A DNA stretch of 64,000 bases from Streptomyces liliiviolaceus (GCF_018070025.1 NZ_JAGPYQ010000001.1:3038001-3102000), one strand, 5' to 3'. Counted from the first letter of the stretch, positions 1 through 8,290 are shown. Notes: generated by a model from the sequence alone, not told the origin. Made by a program: numbers and translations.

Positions 1-117
1 CGGGCGCTCCCTCGCATCGTCACCGGACCGCCGTCACTGCCGACGCACGGCCGTAGGGCATCGAATCCTACGTGGCCGGTACAAGGCGGTCGCCGAAGCC
101 GGTCGCCCTGCCGCGCC

Positions 118-1392
118 TCACTTGAGCGTGACCGTCACGGGCAGTTCCTTGATGCCGTGGACGAAGTTGGAGCGGACCCGGCGGACCGGACCGCCGAGCC
201 GGATGTCCGCGAGCCGCGGGATCAGTTCCTCGAACATGACGCGGATCTCGGTCCGGGCGAGCAGGTTGCCCAGACACAGATGCGGGCTCGTCTTCCCGAA
301 GGTGACATGGTCGTTGGGGGTGCGGGTCACGTCGAAGGCGTAGGGGTCGGGGAAGACGGCCTCGTCGCGGTTGCCCGAGGCGTACCACATGACCACCTTG
401 TCGCCCCGCCTGATGCGGGTGCCGCTCAGCTCGGTGTCACGGGTCGCCGTACGCCGGAAGTGGTAGACGGGGGAGGCCCAGCGCAGGAACTCCTCGACGG
501 CCACGGGGATCAGGGCCGGGTCGCGGCGCAGCAGGTCCAGCTGGTCGGGGTGGCGGGTCAGCGCCAGCATGGTGTGGCTGATGGCGTGGCGGGTCGTCTC
601 GTTGCCCGCGACGACCAGGAGCAGGAAGTAGTTGTCGAAGTCCTGTTCCGTCAGCGGCACACCGTCGCGCGGGGTCCCGTTCACGAGCCGCGAGACCAGG
701 TCGTCGCCGGTGCCGCCCCGCCGCTGCCGGGCCAGTTCGCGTCCGTACGCGAAGACCTCGGTGGCGGCGGGGGAGCGGAAGGGCAGATCGCGGTAGCGCT
801 CGCTCTCCGGGCTGCCGAGCAGGACGTCCGCGTAGTCCGGGTCGGTGTTGCCGATGATGCGGTTGCCCCAGTCGATGAGCCGCCGGTTGTCCTCGGGCGG
901 CACGTCCAGGAGACGGGCCAGGACGTTGATCGGGAAGTCGGCCGCGACATGGGTGACGAAGTCGAACGTGCCCAGCGGCAGCGCCGCGTCCAGCGTGCGG
1001 GCGGTCAGACCGCGCAGGAAGTCGGTGTACCGGCTGATGACGGTGTGCCCGAACTGCCGTTGCAGCAGCCCGCGCAGCGCGCGGTGCCGGACCCCGTCGA
1101 GTTCCAGGATCGAGGCGCGCTTGGCGATCTGGTCGTCGTCGACCTCTTCGAGGTTGACGAACTTCGTCGAGGTGAAGGTGTCCGGGTCCCGGTCGACGGC
1201 GACGATGTCCCGGTGCCGGGTGAGCGCCCAGAAGCCCGCGTTGGGCGCGGCCTCGGGCTGCCAGTGGACCGGGTCCCGGTGCCGCAGCGTGTGGAACATG
1301 CGCCAGGGCCGCAGTTCGTCGGTGAAGCTGTCGAGGTCGGTGAGGTCGACGTCGTCGAGGGGCAGGGGTTCGACCGGGACGGGTGCGGCCAT
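118..1392 (-). CDS. Cytochrome P450 monooxygenase
   Basis: A soluble heme-thiolate monooxygenase of 424 residues, the usual bacterial CYP length, so it needs an external ferredoxin and reductase; neither is adjacent. Seen in the sequence: the I-helix oxygen-binding motif AGNETT at 262-267, the K-helix ExxR at E301-R304, and the heme loop FGKTSPHLCLG at 365-375 with Cys373 as the expected iron ligand. The loop is one residue longer than the plain FGxGxHxCxG form and lacks its second Gly, as in some steroid and terpenoid CYPs. The start at 1392 is chosen because AAGGAG lies just upstream; the open frame runs much further upstream but through the ligase gene. It follows the glutamine-synthetase-like gene by 50 bp on the same strand, so the two are probably co-transcribed. 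The substrate is unknown; the context suggests an amine or amino-acid-derived compound. Confidence 0.93.
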   Translation of the reverse strand: MAAPVPVEPLPLDDVDLTDLDSFTDELRPWRMFHTLRHRDPVHWQPEAAPNAGFWALTRHRDIVAVDRDPDTFTSTKFVNLEEVDDDQIAKRASILELDGVRHRALRGLLQRQFGHTVISRYTDFLRGLTARTLDAALPLGTFDFVTHVAADFPINVLARLLDVPPEDNRRLIDWGNRIIGNTDPDYADVLLGSPESERYRDLPFRSPAATEVFAYGRELARQRRGGTGDDLVSRLVNGTPRDGVPLTEQDFDNYFLLLVVAGNETTRHAISHTMLALTRHPDQLDLLRRDPALIPVAVEEFLRWASPVYHFRRTATRDTELSGTRIRRGDKVVMWYASGNRDEAVFPDPYAFDVTRTPNDHVTFGKTSPHLCLGNLLARTEIRVMFEELIPRLADIRLGGPVRRVRSNFVHGIKELPVTVTLK

Positions 1393-1442
1393 CGAGGTCT
1401 CCTTGGGGTCGGGCTCTCGGCTTGCGTGCATCGGGGGGCGGC

Positions 1443-2798
1443 TCACAGATGGTCGGCGTACTCGGCCAGTTCCCAGTCGGTGACGTGCTGATGGAAGCGG
1501 CTGACCTCGTCGCGCTTGTAGGTGACGTACGCGGAGACGAACTCCTTGCCGAGGAGCCGGGTGAGGTCGGTGTCCGCCTCCAGGGCGTCGAGCGCGGCGG
1601 GCAGACTCGCGGGCAGCAGCGGCGCCGACGCGGTGTCGTAGCCGTACCCCTTGAGCGGCGCGGGCGGCTCCACCGCGTCCCTGACACCGAGCAGGACGGC
1701 CGCGCTCGTGGCGGCGACCAGCAGATACGGGTTGGCGGCGGCGTCCCCCAGCCGCAGTTCGAGCCGCGCTCCCGCCCCGCGCTCGGGCGGTACGCGGACC
1801 ATGGCACTGCGGTTGTCCAGGCCCCAGTCGATCAGCCACGGGGCGAGCGTGTCGGGGCCGAAGCGCTTGTACGAGTTGACCGTGGGGTTCAGCAGCGCGG
1901 CGAGCGCCGGGGCGTGCGCGAGGAGACCGGCCACGGCGTGCAGGGCGGTGGCCGACAGACCGTACGGGCCCGCCGGGTCGTCGAAGGTGTTGCCGCCCTC
2001 GCCGTCCACGCACGACAGATGGACATGGAAGCCGGAGCCGCCCGTGTCGTTGAACGGCTTCGCCATGAAGGTGGCGGTCCGCCCCTCCGCGCGGGCGAGC
2101 TCCTTGACGGCCGACTTGAGCCGGAAGGCCCGGTCGGCGGCGTCCAGGGCGGGGGAGTGGGTCAGATTGATCTCGAACTGCGCGCCGTCGAACTCATGGT
2201 TGCCGGTCGTCACGCCGAGTCCCAGGTCGCGCAGCGAACGCAGGGTGCGCAGCAGGTGGTTGTCCGGATCGGCGCGCAGGCCCGCCGTGTACACGGTGCC
2301 GGCGGCCGTGCTGTAGCGGCGCCTGCCGCCGGGCGCGCCCGGGTCCGACTCGCAGAGGAAGTACTCCAGTTCGGGACCGGCCACCGGGTTCAGCCCGTGC
2401 TCCGCGCACCGGGCGAGCACGGTGCGCAGCAGGTCGCGGGGGGACTCGGGGGTGGGCGCGCCGGTGCGGGCGTCGGTGACGTCGCCCAGGCAGGAGGCGA
2501 CCCCCGGCTCCCAGGGCAGCGGGGCCAGCGTGCTGAGGTCGGGGCGGACCAGCATGTCGGGCAGTCCCGCCTCCAGACCGCCGGTCACCGGGACCACCTC
2601 GCCGCGCGGGGTGGTGTGGTAGACGGCCCGGCAGAAGGCGAGCCCGTGTGCGCAGGCCGTGGGCAGATGGTCGAGCAGCACGTCACGGGCCCGGTCCGTG
2701 CCGAGCAGGTCGGGGTAGACCACGCGGACCACGTCGATGCCCGCCTCGGCGAGCCGTTCGGTGTGTTCCCTGGTCAGGGAGGGGTCGTGTGCGCTCAC
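1443..2798 (-). CDS. Glutamine synthetase-like ligase (gamma-glutamyl-amine synthetase type)
   Basis: A member of the glutamine synthetase superfamily, 451 residues. Members ligate glutamate to ammonia or to an amine using ATP. Visible motifs: metal-binding GPELEYF at 141-147, NHEFDGAQFEIN at 200-211, GSGFHVHLS at 254-262, the adenylation-loop-like NSYKRF at 308-313, the NRSAMVRVP phosphate-binding segment at 329-337, and LELRLGDAAANPYL near 346-359. The catalytic set therefore looks complete. Neighbours include a permease, a PuuD-type gamma-glutamyl hydrolase and a P450, so I infer gamma-glutamylation of an imported amine (as in GlnA3/GlnA4/PuuA pathways) rather than ammonia assimilation. 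It is divergent from the permease arm, with two GTTTGRTGYCAAAC palindromes between them. A true GlnA cannot be fully excluded. Confidence 0.88.
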   Translation of the reverse strand: MSAHDPSLTREHTERLAEAGIDVVRVVYPDLLGTDRARDVLLDHLPTACAHGLAFCRAVYHTTPRGEVVPVTGGLEAGLPDMLVRPDLSTLAPLPWEPGVASCLGDVTDARTGAPTPESPRDLLRTVLARCAEHGLNPVAGPELEYFLCESDPGAPGGRRRYSTAAGTVYTAGLRADPDNHLLRTLRSLRDLGLGVTTGNHEFDGAQFEINLTHSPALDAADRAFRLKSAVKELARAEGRTATFMAKPFNDTGGSGFHVHLSCVDGEGGNTFDDPAGPYGLSATALHAVAGLLAHAPALAALLNPTVNSYKRFGPDTLAPWLIDWGLDNRSAMVRVPPERGAGARLELRLGDAAANPYLLVAATSAAVLLGVRDAVEPPAPLKGYGYDTASAPLLPASLPAALDALEADTDLTRLLGKEFVSAYVTYKRDEVSRFHQHVTDWELAEYADHL

Positions 2799-2866
2799 CG
2801 CTGCCTCCTCGGGCAGATGGGAACGGGGCCGTCAGCCGGCCCGGGCGCTGCTGCCGCCCACCGTTT

Positions 2867-2996
2867 GTTTGATGTCAAACGGTACGACGACCGTAAGGAT
2901 GCCTGTCGTCCTCCCGCAAGGGTGCGGCTCAAGTCGGTGTCCGCCGCGAGGGATTGACCGCCCCGGAGGGCATGCCTATGTTGTTTGGTGCCAAAC
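2867..2996. promoter_or_regulatory. Two matching palindromic operators in the divergent promoter region
   Basis: GTTTGATGTCAAAC at 2867-2880 and GTTTGGTGCCAAAC at 2983-2996 share the form GTTTGRTGYCAAAC, two copies 116 bp apart. They lie in the 285-bp gap between the leftward ligase (start 2798) and the rightward leader ORF (start 3084). One sits 69 bp upstream of the ligase and the other 88 bp upstream of the leader. Two near-identical sites in one divergent region are the usual sign of a single dimeric repressor or activator controlling both arms. No regulator gene lies in this part of the window, so its identity is unknown. Confidence 0.7.
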
Positions 2997-3083
2997 GAAT
3001 TGGCGACGCGAATCCGGGCGCCCCCTCGCCCTTTCCTCCGCTCTTCCTCGCACTGAGGCTCCGTACCTCGGGAGGACCGTTCC

Positions 3084-3203
3084 ATGAAGGCCGTTGCCGA
3101 CAGGATCAGGTGCGTCCGCGACCACCACCGTGACCTTGACCGAGATCGACACCGCGACCGCCACCACGATCGCGGCCACGCTCACGGGCCTCGCGTGTCG
3201 TGA
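3084..3203 (+). CDS. Leader ORF of 39 residues overlapping the permease start
   Basis: A short ORF with ATG at 3084 behind a perfect GGAGG at 3071-3075. Its stop TGA (3201-3203) overlaps the permease GTG (3200-3202) in a GTGA junction. The peptide is extraordinarily rich in His, Asp and Arg (runs such as DRDRHRDRHHDRGHAHG). The permease itself has no ribosome-binding site of its own outside this ORF, so its translation is probably coupled to the leader. It may be a regulatory leader peptide or a small real protein (His-rich, possibly metal-binding). The composition could also be an accident of a CG-rich repeat-like stretch. No family recognised. Confidence 0.55.
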   Translation: MKAVADRIRCVRDHHRDLDRDRHRDRHHDRGHAHGPRVS

Positions 3204-4738
3204 CCGACGCGGATCCCGGCCGACGCCAGGTCGGCAGCACCACCGTGACCGCCGCGGACCGCCGGCTCAAGCGTGACGCCCTCGGAGTCCTCGGTATCCT
3301 CTTCCTCGTCCTGTCGGCGCAGGCCCCGCTCACCGGCATCGCCGGAGCCGTGCCCCTGTCCGTCGCGCTCGGCAACGGCTCCGGCGTCCCCGCCGCGTAC
3401 GTCGCCGCGGGCGCCGTCGTCCTGCTGTTCTCGGTGGGATTCGTCGCGATGAGCCGGCACGTCGTCGACCCGGGCGCGTTCTACACGTACATCGGCAGGG
3501 GCCTCGGCCGGACCGCCGGTACGGGCGCCGCCGCCGTCGCCCTCTTCGCGTACTGCACCATCCAGGCCGCGATGTACGGCCTCTACGGAGCGACGGTCGC
3601 CCAACTCCTTGACCTGCACGCGGGCATCGACGCGCCGTGGTGGCTGTGGGCCCTGCTCACCATGGCGCTGGTGCAGTTCCTCGGCGTGGCGGGCATCGAC
3701 ACGGGCGCCCGCGTGCTGGCCGTCTTCGTGGTCGCCGAGACCAGCATCCTGCTGGTGTTCGCCCTGGTCACGCTGGTGCGCGGGGGAGGCCCCGAAGGAC
3801 TCGGCGTCGCAGCCGCCTTCTCGCCGAGGACCGCCCTCGACGGCGCTCCGGGGGTGGCCCTGATGTTCGCCGTGGCGTCCATGTTCGGCTTCGAGGCCAC
3901 CGCCGTCTACGGCGAGGAGGCCCGCGCGCCCGAGCGGACCGTACCCCGTGCCACGTATCTCTCCATCACGCTGATCACCGCCTTCTTCGCCCTCACCTCC
4001 TGGATGGTGATCTCCGCCCACGGCGCCTCGCACGCCACCGACGACGCCGGACGGGCCCTTGAGAACGGGGATTCGTCGGCGTTCGTCTTCCAGCCCGTCA
4101 CCGACCGGCTCGGCGGCTGGGCCGGTGACCTGCTGCCCGTCCTGCTCGCGACCTCCCTCTTCGCGGGAATCCTGGCCTTCCACAACTCGGCCAACCGCTA
4201 TCTGTTCTCGCTGAGCCGTGAACGCCGCCTCCCGCACGCCCTGTGCGCCCTGAACCGGCGCGGCGCGCCCTGGGCGGCCGGAGTCGTCCAGACGGCGATC
4301 GCGGTGCTGCTGGTCGTGCCGTTCGCGCTCACCGGGCGGGATCCGGTCGTGACGCTGTTCTCCTGGTTCAGCGGCGTCGCCGTCCTGGCGATCATGCTGC
4401 TGTACCTCCTGACGTCCGTGTCCGTGGTCGTCTTCTTCCGCCGGAACCGCCTGGACCGGCGGCTGTGGAACACCGCCGTCGCGCCCGCCCTGGGCGCCCT
4501 CGGCATCGCCGGGGCCATCTGGCTCGTCCTGGCCAATCTGACGACCCTCATCGGCGGCGACCGGACCACCGCCACCTGGCTGGCGCTGACGATCCCCACC
4601 GTCTGGCTGCTGGGCGCCGCCGCGTATCTGGCCCGACCGGCTGGCGCGTATCCCCGAACCATGGCCCCGGCTCCCGAGACCCCGGACGCAGCCGTGACCT
4701 CGCCCACCCCGGAGACCTCCGAAAAGGATCCGCCGTGA
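3200..4738 (+). CDS. APC-family amino acid/amine permease
   Basis: An integral membrane transporter of 512 residues with roughly twelve hydrophobic segments, as expected for the amino acid-polyamine-organocation superfamily. The first helix begins near residue 22 (GVLGILFLVLSAQAPLTGIA) and carries the APC-typical unwound Gly-containing segment. A FGFEA-type motif in the middle (residues 230-236) resembles the conserved TM6 region. The C-terminal 30 residues are Pro/Thr/Ser-rich and probably cytoplasmic. GTG at 3200 is used because it is the first start in the open frame and overlaps the leader ORF stop. It is followed by the PuuD-like hydrolase after 45 bp. Inferred role: uptake of the substrate glutamylated by the divergent ligase. 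Confidence 0.9.
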   Translation: MTDADPGRRQVGSTTVTAADRRLKRDALGVLGILFLVLSAQAPLTGIAGAVPLSVALGNGSGVPAAYVAAGAVVLLFSVGFVAMSRHVVDPGAFYTYIGRGLGRTAGTGAAAVALFAYCTIQAAMYGLYGATVAQLLDLHAGIDAPWWLWALLTMALVQFLGVAGIDTGARVLAVFVVAETSILLVFALVTLVRGGGPEGLGVAAAFSPRTALDGAPGVALMFAVASMFGFEATAVYGEEARAPERTVPRATYLSITLITAFFALTSWMVISAHGASHATDDAGRALENGDSSAFVFQPVTDRLGGWAGDLLPVLLATSLFAGILAFHNSANRYLFSLSRERRLPHALCALNRRGAPWAAGVVQTAIAVLLVVPFALTGRDPVVTLFSWFSGVAVLAIMLLYLLTSVSVVVFFRRNRLDRRLWNTAVAPALGALGIAGAIWLVLANLTTLIGGDRTTATWLALTIPTVWLLGAAAYLARPAGAYPRTMAPAPETPDAAVTSPTPETSEKDPP

Positions 4739-4783
4739 CCTGAACCGCCGTACGCCGAACCGCCTCCCCCCAGAGGAATGCCC

Positions 4784-5521
4784 GTGACCCGTCCCCGTCC
4801 CGCCCGCCCCCTCATCGCCATTCCCGCCCGTTTCTCCGTCTCGACCTCGGCCCTGCGGTACTCCGCCGAGATCGTCGCCCGTGCCCTGGTCGAAGCCGTC
4901 TGGCGGGCGGGCGGCGAGCCCGTGACCCTGCACCCCCACGCACCGGACGGAAGCTGCGACCCCGCGCTCGTCGCCGAGCGCCTGACCCGCTTCGACGGCG
5001 TTCTCCTGCCGGGGGGCGACGAACTGCCGCCCGGCCGGTACGGGAACACGCCGACGCACGGCAGCACGCACGACGCCGACGCCGAACAGGACGGCTTCGA
5101 CCTGGCGGTGGCCCACCACGTCCTGCGCACCGAGCTGCCCCTGCTGGCGATCTGCCGGGGTCTCCAGGCGGTCAACGTGGCGCTCGGAGGCACGCTGCAG
5201 GTGCAGTTGGCGGGCTGGCGGCGACGGCACCACAACCTCGTGCACCAAGTGGCCGTCCAGCCCGCCACCCTGCTCGAACTGAGCATGGGCGCCCAGGTGG
5301 TGACGGCGTCCTGCTTCCACCGCACCCACGTCGACCGGGTGGGCGCCGGACTCAAGGTCACCGCGCGGGCCGACGACGGCACCCGCGAGGCACTGGAACT
5401 CCCGCACCGGCGGGCCTGGTTCGCCGGTGTGCAGTGGCACCCCGAGCACACCGCCCGGCACGACCCCGCGCAACAGGCCCTGTTCGAGGCGTTCGTCCGG
5501 GCCACGGGGGCGGGCCGGTGA
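4784..5521 (+). CDS. Class-I glutamine amidotransferase-like hydrolase (PuuD type)
   Basis: A peptidase C26 / gamma-glutamyl-gamma-aminobutyrate hydrolase-like protein of about 245 residues. The nucleophile is Cys124 in AICRGLQ; the His-Glu of the triad is in WHPEHT near residue 217. The LPGGDELPPGRYG segment is the typical C26 substrate loop. Known members hydrolyse the gamma-glutamyl amide made by a PuuA/GlnA-like ligase and release glutamate, which fits the neighbouring ligase. Start: GTG 4784 sits 6 nt after the GAGGA at 4773-4777, whereas ATG 4778 abuts it directly; 4778 would add Met-Pro. It lies in the permease operon. Confidence 0.88.
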   Translation: MTRPRPARPLIAIPARFSVSTSALRYSAEIVARALVEAVWRAGGEPVTLHPHAPDGSCDPALVAERLTRFDGVLLPGGDELPPGRYGNTPTHGSTHDADAEQDGFDLAVAHHVLRTELPLLAICRGLQAVNVALGGTLQVQLAGWRRRHHNLVHQVAVQPATLLELSMGAQVVTASCFHRTHVDRVGAGLKVTARADDGTREALELPHRRAWFAGVQWHPEHTARHDPAQQALFEAFVRATGAGR

Positions 5522-5535
5522 GGCCCGCGCCCGTC

Positions 5536-5640
5536 CACCGCGGTTCCAACGACCTTGTGTCCATCAACCGCGTTTCCACCAAGCGCAGTTCCGTTACCCG
5601 CAGTCCCGTCATGCGCAGTTCCGTCATCCGCAGTTCCGCT
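5536..5640 (+). repeat. Seven-copy 15-bp tandem repeat
   Basis: Seven contiguous 15-mers fill the gap before the isochorismatase gene. The last four are nearly identical (form AnCCGCAGTTCCGTC) and the first three are more diverged. No frame is interrupted by stops across the unit, and the isochorismatase frame reads through it as HPQFR-like pentapeptides. The array ends exactly where the Shine-Dalgarno GGAGGGGAGA (5641-5650) begins. Confidence 0.85.
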
Positions 5641-5657
5641 GGAGGGGAGACCCCGTC

Positions 5658-6287
5658 ATGAAACGTGCCCTCGTCGTCATCGACGTCCAGAACGAGTACG
5701 TCACGGGCGGTCTGCCGATCGGCTACCCGGACCCGTCCCTGAGCCTGGCGAACATCGCCGCGGCCGTCGACACCGCCGTACAGGAAGGCGTCCCGGTCGT
5801 GCTCGTCCAGCACGCCGCCCCCGCCGGCGCCCCCCTCTTCGCGCGGGGCACGCACGGCTTCGCCCTGCACGACGTGGTGGCCTCCCGCCCCCACGACCAT
5901 CTCGTGGAGAAGACCCTGCCGTCGTCCTTCATCGGCACCGACCTCGACGAGTGGCTGCGCCGGGCGGGCGTCGACACGCTCACCCTCGTCGGGTGGATGA
6001 CGCAGACCTGCGACGAGTCGACCGCCCGGCACGCCGTCCAGCTCGGCTACCAGGTCGAGGTGCTCGCCGACGCGACCGGTGCGCTGGCCCTGACCAACCG
6101 GGCGGGCAGTCTGTCCGCCGCCGAGATCCACCACGCGGTGCTGGTGGTCCTGCAGTCGTTCTTCGCCTACACGGCGAGCACCGCGGAGTGGATCGGCGCC
6201 GTCCGCACCAAGTCACCGCTCGGCCGCCCGGACTTCGCGGCGGCGACCGACGCGGGCCACGCGGAGAACGGCGGCGTCGGCGGCTGA
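5658..6287 (+). CDS. Isochorismatase-like cysteine hydrolase
   Basis: A 209-residue protein of the isochorismatase/nicotinamidase-like cysteine hydrolase superfamily. The triad is visible as Asp9 in VVIDVQNEYV, Lys near 76 in VEKTLPSSF, and Cys near 118 in MTQTCDEST; a cis-peptide Val-Gly region precedes it. Superfamily members hydrolyse amides, ureas or vinyl ethers, and many act in amine or N-heterocycle catabolism. ATG 5658 follows a strong GGAGGGGAGA. The open frame continues upstream through the 15-bp tandem repeat, so an N-terminally extended form is possible but unsupported. Last gene of the rightward arm; a hairpin follows at 6301. The substrate is unknown. Confidence 0.9.
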   Translation: MKRALVVIDVQNEYVTGGLPIGYPDPSLSLANIAAAVDTAVQEGVPVVLVQHAAPAGAPLFARGTHGFALHDVVASRPHDHLVEKTLPSSFIGTDLDEWLRRAGVDTLTLVGWMTQTCDESTARHAVQLGYQVEVLADATGALALTNRAGSLSAAEIHHAVLVVLQSFFAYTASTAEWIGAVRTKSPLGRPDFAAATDAGHAENGGVGG

Positions 6288-6300
6288 TCCCGCCGTCCGC

Positions 6301-6331
6301 GAGGGCCCCGGCGCGTTCGTCGGGGCTCTTT
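6301..6331 (+). terminator. Hairpin terminator after the isochorismatase gene
   Basis: GAGGGCCCCG (6301-6310) pairs with CGGGGCTC (6321-6328) through a 10-nt loop with one bulged G, followed by TTT. It lies 13 nt after the stop and closes the amine operon before the A+T-rich leader. Confidence 0.6.
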
Positions 6332-6814
6332 CCGCGGGTTCCGCGGGCGTAACCGCATGTGAGCCGGATTTTTCGAATTAGTGTGCGAAATATAATATTT
6401 TTTGGCCGGAAGTATGCCTTGAAAGAAACGTTTAGTCCGTCTCGTGGCGCCGATGTCGCCGGTGAGCGGGGATCTTCGCAATTGGCGTGAAACCGCTCTT
6501 TCTGGAGGTGCGGCGCCAGGCGGCGGCGTGCCGGTCGCCTGCGGTATTCAGTGCCGTGTGCACCGGAATGGTCTATTCATCGCGGTCCGGATGCGACGTG
6601 CGGTATCTGTCAGTCCGGTTTGTTATTCGGCACGCACGTGACGACCGTTCCGGTGGGCCGTCGGAAGGGCTGCCCGGTTCCGGACAGTCGCAGGGGAATT
6701 GTATATTCACGCGCCACGACGTTCTACGATGGGTCCGCTCTGCCGCTCGCTGCCCGTTCAACTTCCGATGCGCTTCAACCATCAAGTGGCCATGGAATGT
6801 ACGAGGAGGCCCGC
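6332..6814 (+). promoter_or_regulatory. A+T-rich upstream region of the decarboxylase/PixA-like operon
   Basis: About 480 bp with no convincing gene. It is the most A+T-rich part of the window, especially 6366-6440. It contains a perfect TATAAT at 6391-6396 preceded by the inverted repeat TTTCG-n10-CGAAA (6371-6390), and a second -10-like TATATT at 6702-6707. If the first promoter is used, the 5' leader would be about 410 nt. The base composition differs from the flanks, as is often seen upstream of acquired or tightly regulated Streptomyces operons. No riboswitch class was recognised. Confidence 0.45.
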
Positions 6815-8290
6815 GTGACAGATTTACCTCAGAGCGGACCATTGATCGAAGCATTCGATGTACAACTGTTCCGGGAGAACACCGAATCCGTGTTGGCCAG
6901 GCTGGAAAAGCATCTGGCCGACCTGTCGATCCGGGGCCTGGAGCTCACCGACCCCTCGCAATTGACCCGGATGGCCCGGGCGCTGATGACCACCGAGCAC
7001 GAGAAACCCGCCGCGTTCGATGAGGCGAAACTCTCGGCGATCGTCGATCTCTACATCAGGACCGGTATCCAGGTCCATTCGCCCGGCTATATGGGCCGGC
7101 AGTTCTCGGGCGTGGTCCCGCTCTCCTCGGTCATCGACTTCGTCAGCTCCGTCGTCAACCAGCCCTCGTCGTTCTACGAGGCGGGCCAGCTGCCCAACGT
7201 CGTGGAACGGATCATGGCCGACGAGCTGAACAGGTTCATCGGCTACCGGCCCGGCACCTTCGACATGGTGACCACCTCCGGAGGGTCGCTGGCCAATCTG
7301 ACCGCCCTGCTCACCGCCCGGAACAGGGCTTTTCCCGGAGTCTGGGCCCGCGGCGGCTCGGAGCTCGACGGCCCGGCCAGGCCCGCCGTCGCGGTCGGCG
7401 CCGACGTCCACTACAGCGTCGCCCGGGCCGCCGGCATCCTCGGGATCGGCGAGGACCGTATCGTCCGCCTGCCGCTGGACGCCGCACGGCGCATCGACGT
7501 CTCCCGGGTCGGGCCCGCCCTCGACGCGGCCGAACGGCAGGGCCTGGACGTCTTCTGCCTGGTCGCCTCGGCCGGCACGACGTCGGTGGGCGCCTTCGAC
7601 CCGCTCGGCGAACTGGCCGCCGTCACACGCGAACGCGGACTGTGGCTGCACGTGGACGGCGCCCACGGCGCGAGCCTGCTGGTCTCCGACGAACTGCGCC
7701 ACAAACTGCGCGGCGTCGACCAGGCCGACTCGCTGGCCTGGGACGCGCACAAGATGATGTTCGTGCCGGCCCCGTGCACCCTGCTCTTCTACCGGAACCG
7801 GGAACACAGCAGGGAAGCCTTCCGGCAGACCGCCAGTTACGTGTTCGACGCGCAGCCGGGTGTCCATACGGCACTCGACAGCGGCGACAAGAACTTCGAA
7901 TGCACGAAGCGCCCCATGATGATGACTCTCTGGGTGCTGTGGGCGATGTACGGCAGAGCGCTCTTCGCCGAGAAAATCGAATACCTGTGCCGACTGACGC
8001 GAGTCGCCCACGCAATCCTCGAAAAGCAGGACGACTTCGAGACGCTGCACCGCCCCGAGGCCAACATCATGTGTTTCCGCTACCGGCCGAAATGGCTCGC
8101 GGACGACGAAGTGGCCCAATTCCAGGTGGACATCAGGAACCGCATCAAGCAGGACGGGCAGTTCTTCATCTCCAAGGTCGACGTGGACGGAGTGGCCGCC
8201 CTCAGAGTGGTCATGATGAACCATCAGATCACCATCGAGCATTTCCAGATGCTGCTCGGTGAGATAAGGAAAGCGGGGCGGGAGAAGTGA
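6815..8290 (+). CDS. Group II PLP-dependent amino acid decarboxylase
   Basis: A 491-residue fold-type I PLP enzyme of the group II decarboxylase family (aromatic amino acid, glutamate and diaminobutyrate decarboxylases). Evidence: TTSGGSLANLTAL at 153-165 (phosphate-binding loop), His199 in ADVHYSVARA expected to stack on PLP, HVDGAHG at 279-285 with the Asp that pairs with the pyridine N, and the Schiff-base Lys313 in DAHKMM. The substrate cannot be assigned from sequence. GTG 6815 is preferred because GAGGAGG (6803-6809) lies 5 nt upstream; ATG 6797 is in frame but has no site. Its stop overlaps the next start (GTGA at 8287-8290), so the two enzymes are translationally coupled. First gene of the six-gene operon that carries four PixA-like proteins. 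Confidence 0.9.
   Translation: MTDLPQSGPLIEAFDVQLFRENTESVLARLEKHLADLSIRGLELTDPSQLTRMARALMTTEHEKPAAFDEAKLSAIVDLYIRTGIQVHSPGYMGRQFSGVVPLSSVIDFVSSVVNQPSSFYEAGQLPNVVERIMADELNRFIGYRPGTFDMVTTSGGSLANLTALLTARNRAFPGVWARGGSELDGPARPAVAVGADVHYSVARAAGILGIGEDRIVRLPLDAARRIDVSRVGPALDAAERQGLDVFCLVASAGTTSVGAFDPLGELAAVTRERGLWLHVDGAHGASLLVSDELRHKLRGVDQADSLAWDAHKMMFVPAPCTLLFYRNREHSREAFRQTASYVFDAQPGVHTALDSGDKNFECTKRPMMMTLWVLWAMYGRALFAEKIEYLCRLTRVAHAILEKQDDFETLHRPEANIMCFRYRPKWLADDEVAQFQVDIRNRIKQDGQFFISKVDVDGVAALRVVMMNHQITIEHFQMLLGEIRKAGREK

Noticed and set aside
157..1491. A 444-residue rightward frame opposite the P450
   Set aside because: A mirror of the P450 reading frame with Val/Gly/Arg-rich nonsense; no start-site or domain support.
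3182..5473. A 763-residue leftward open frame across the permease and hydrolase genes
   Set aside because: It is antisense to two well supported genes. It is low-complexity (Gly/Arg/Glu-rich) and typical of the spurious frames in high-GC DNA.
6551..6814. Upstream extension of the decarboxylase to 6551
   Set aside because: The segment is A+T-rich leader-like DNA, and the strong ribosome-binding site at 6803 fits GTG 6815.
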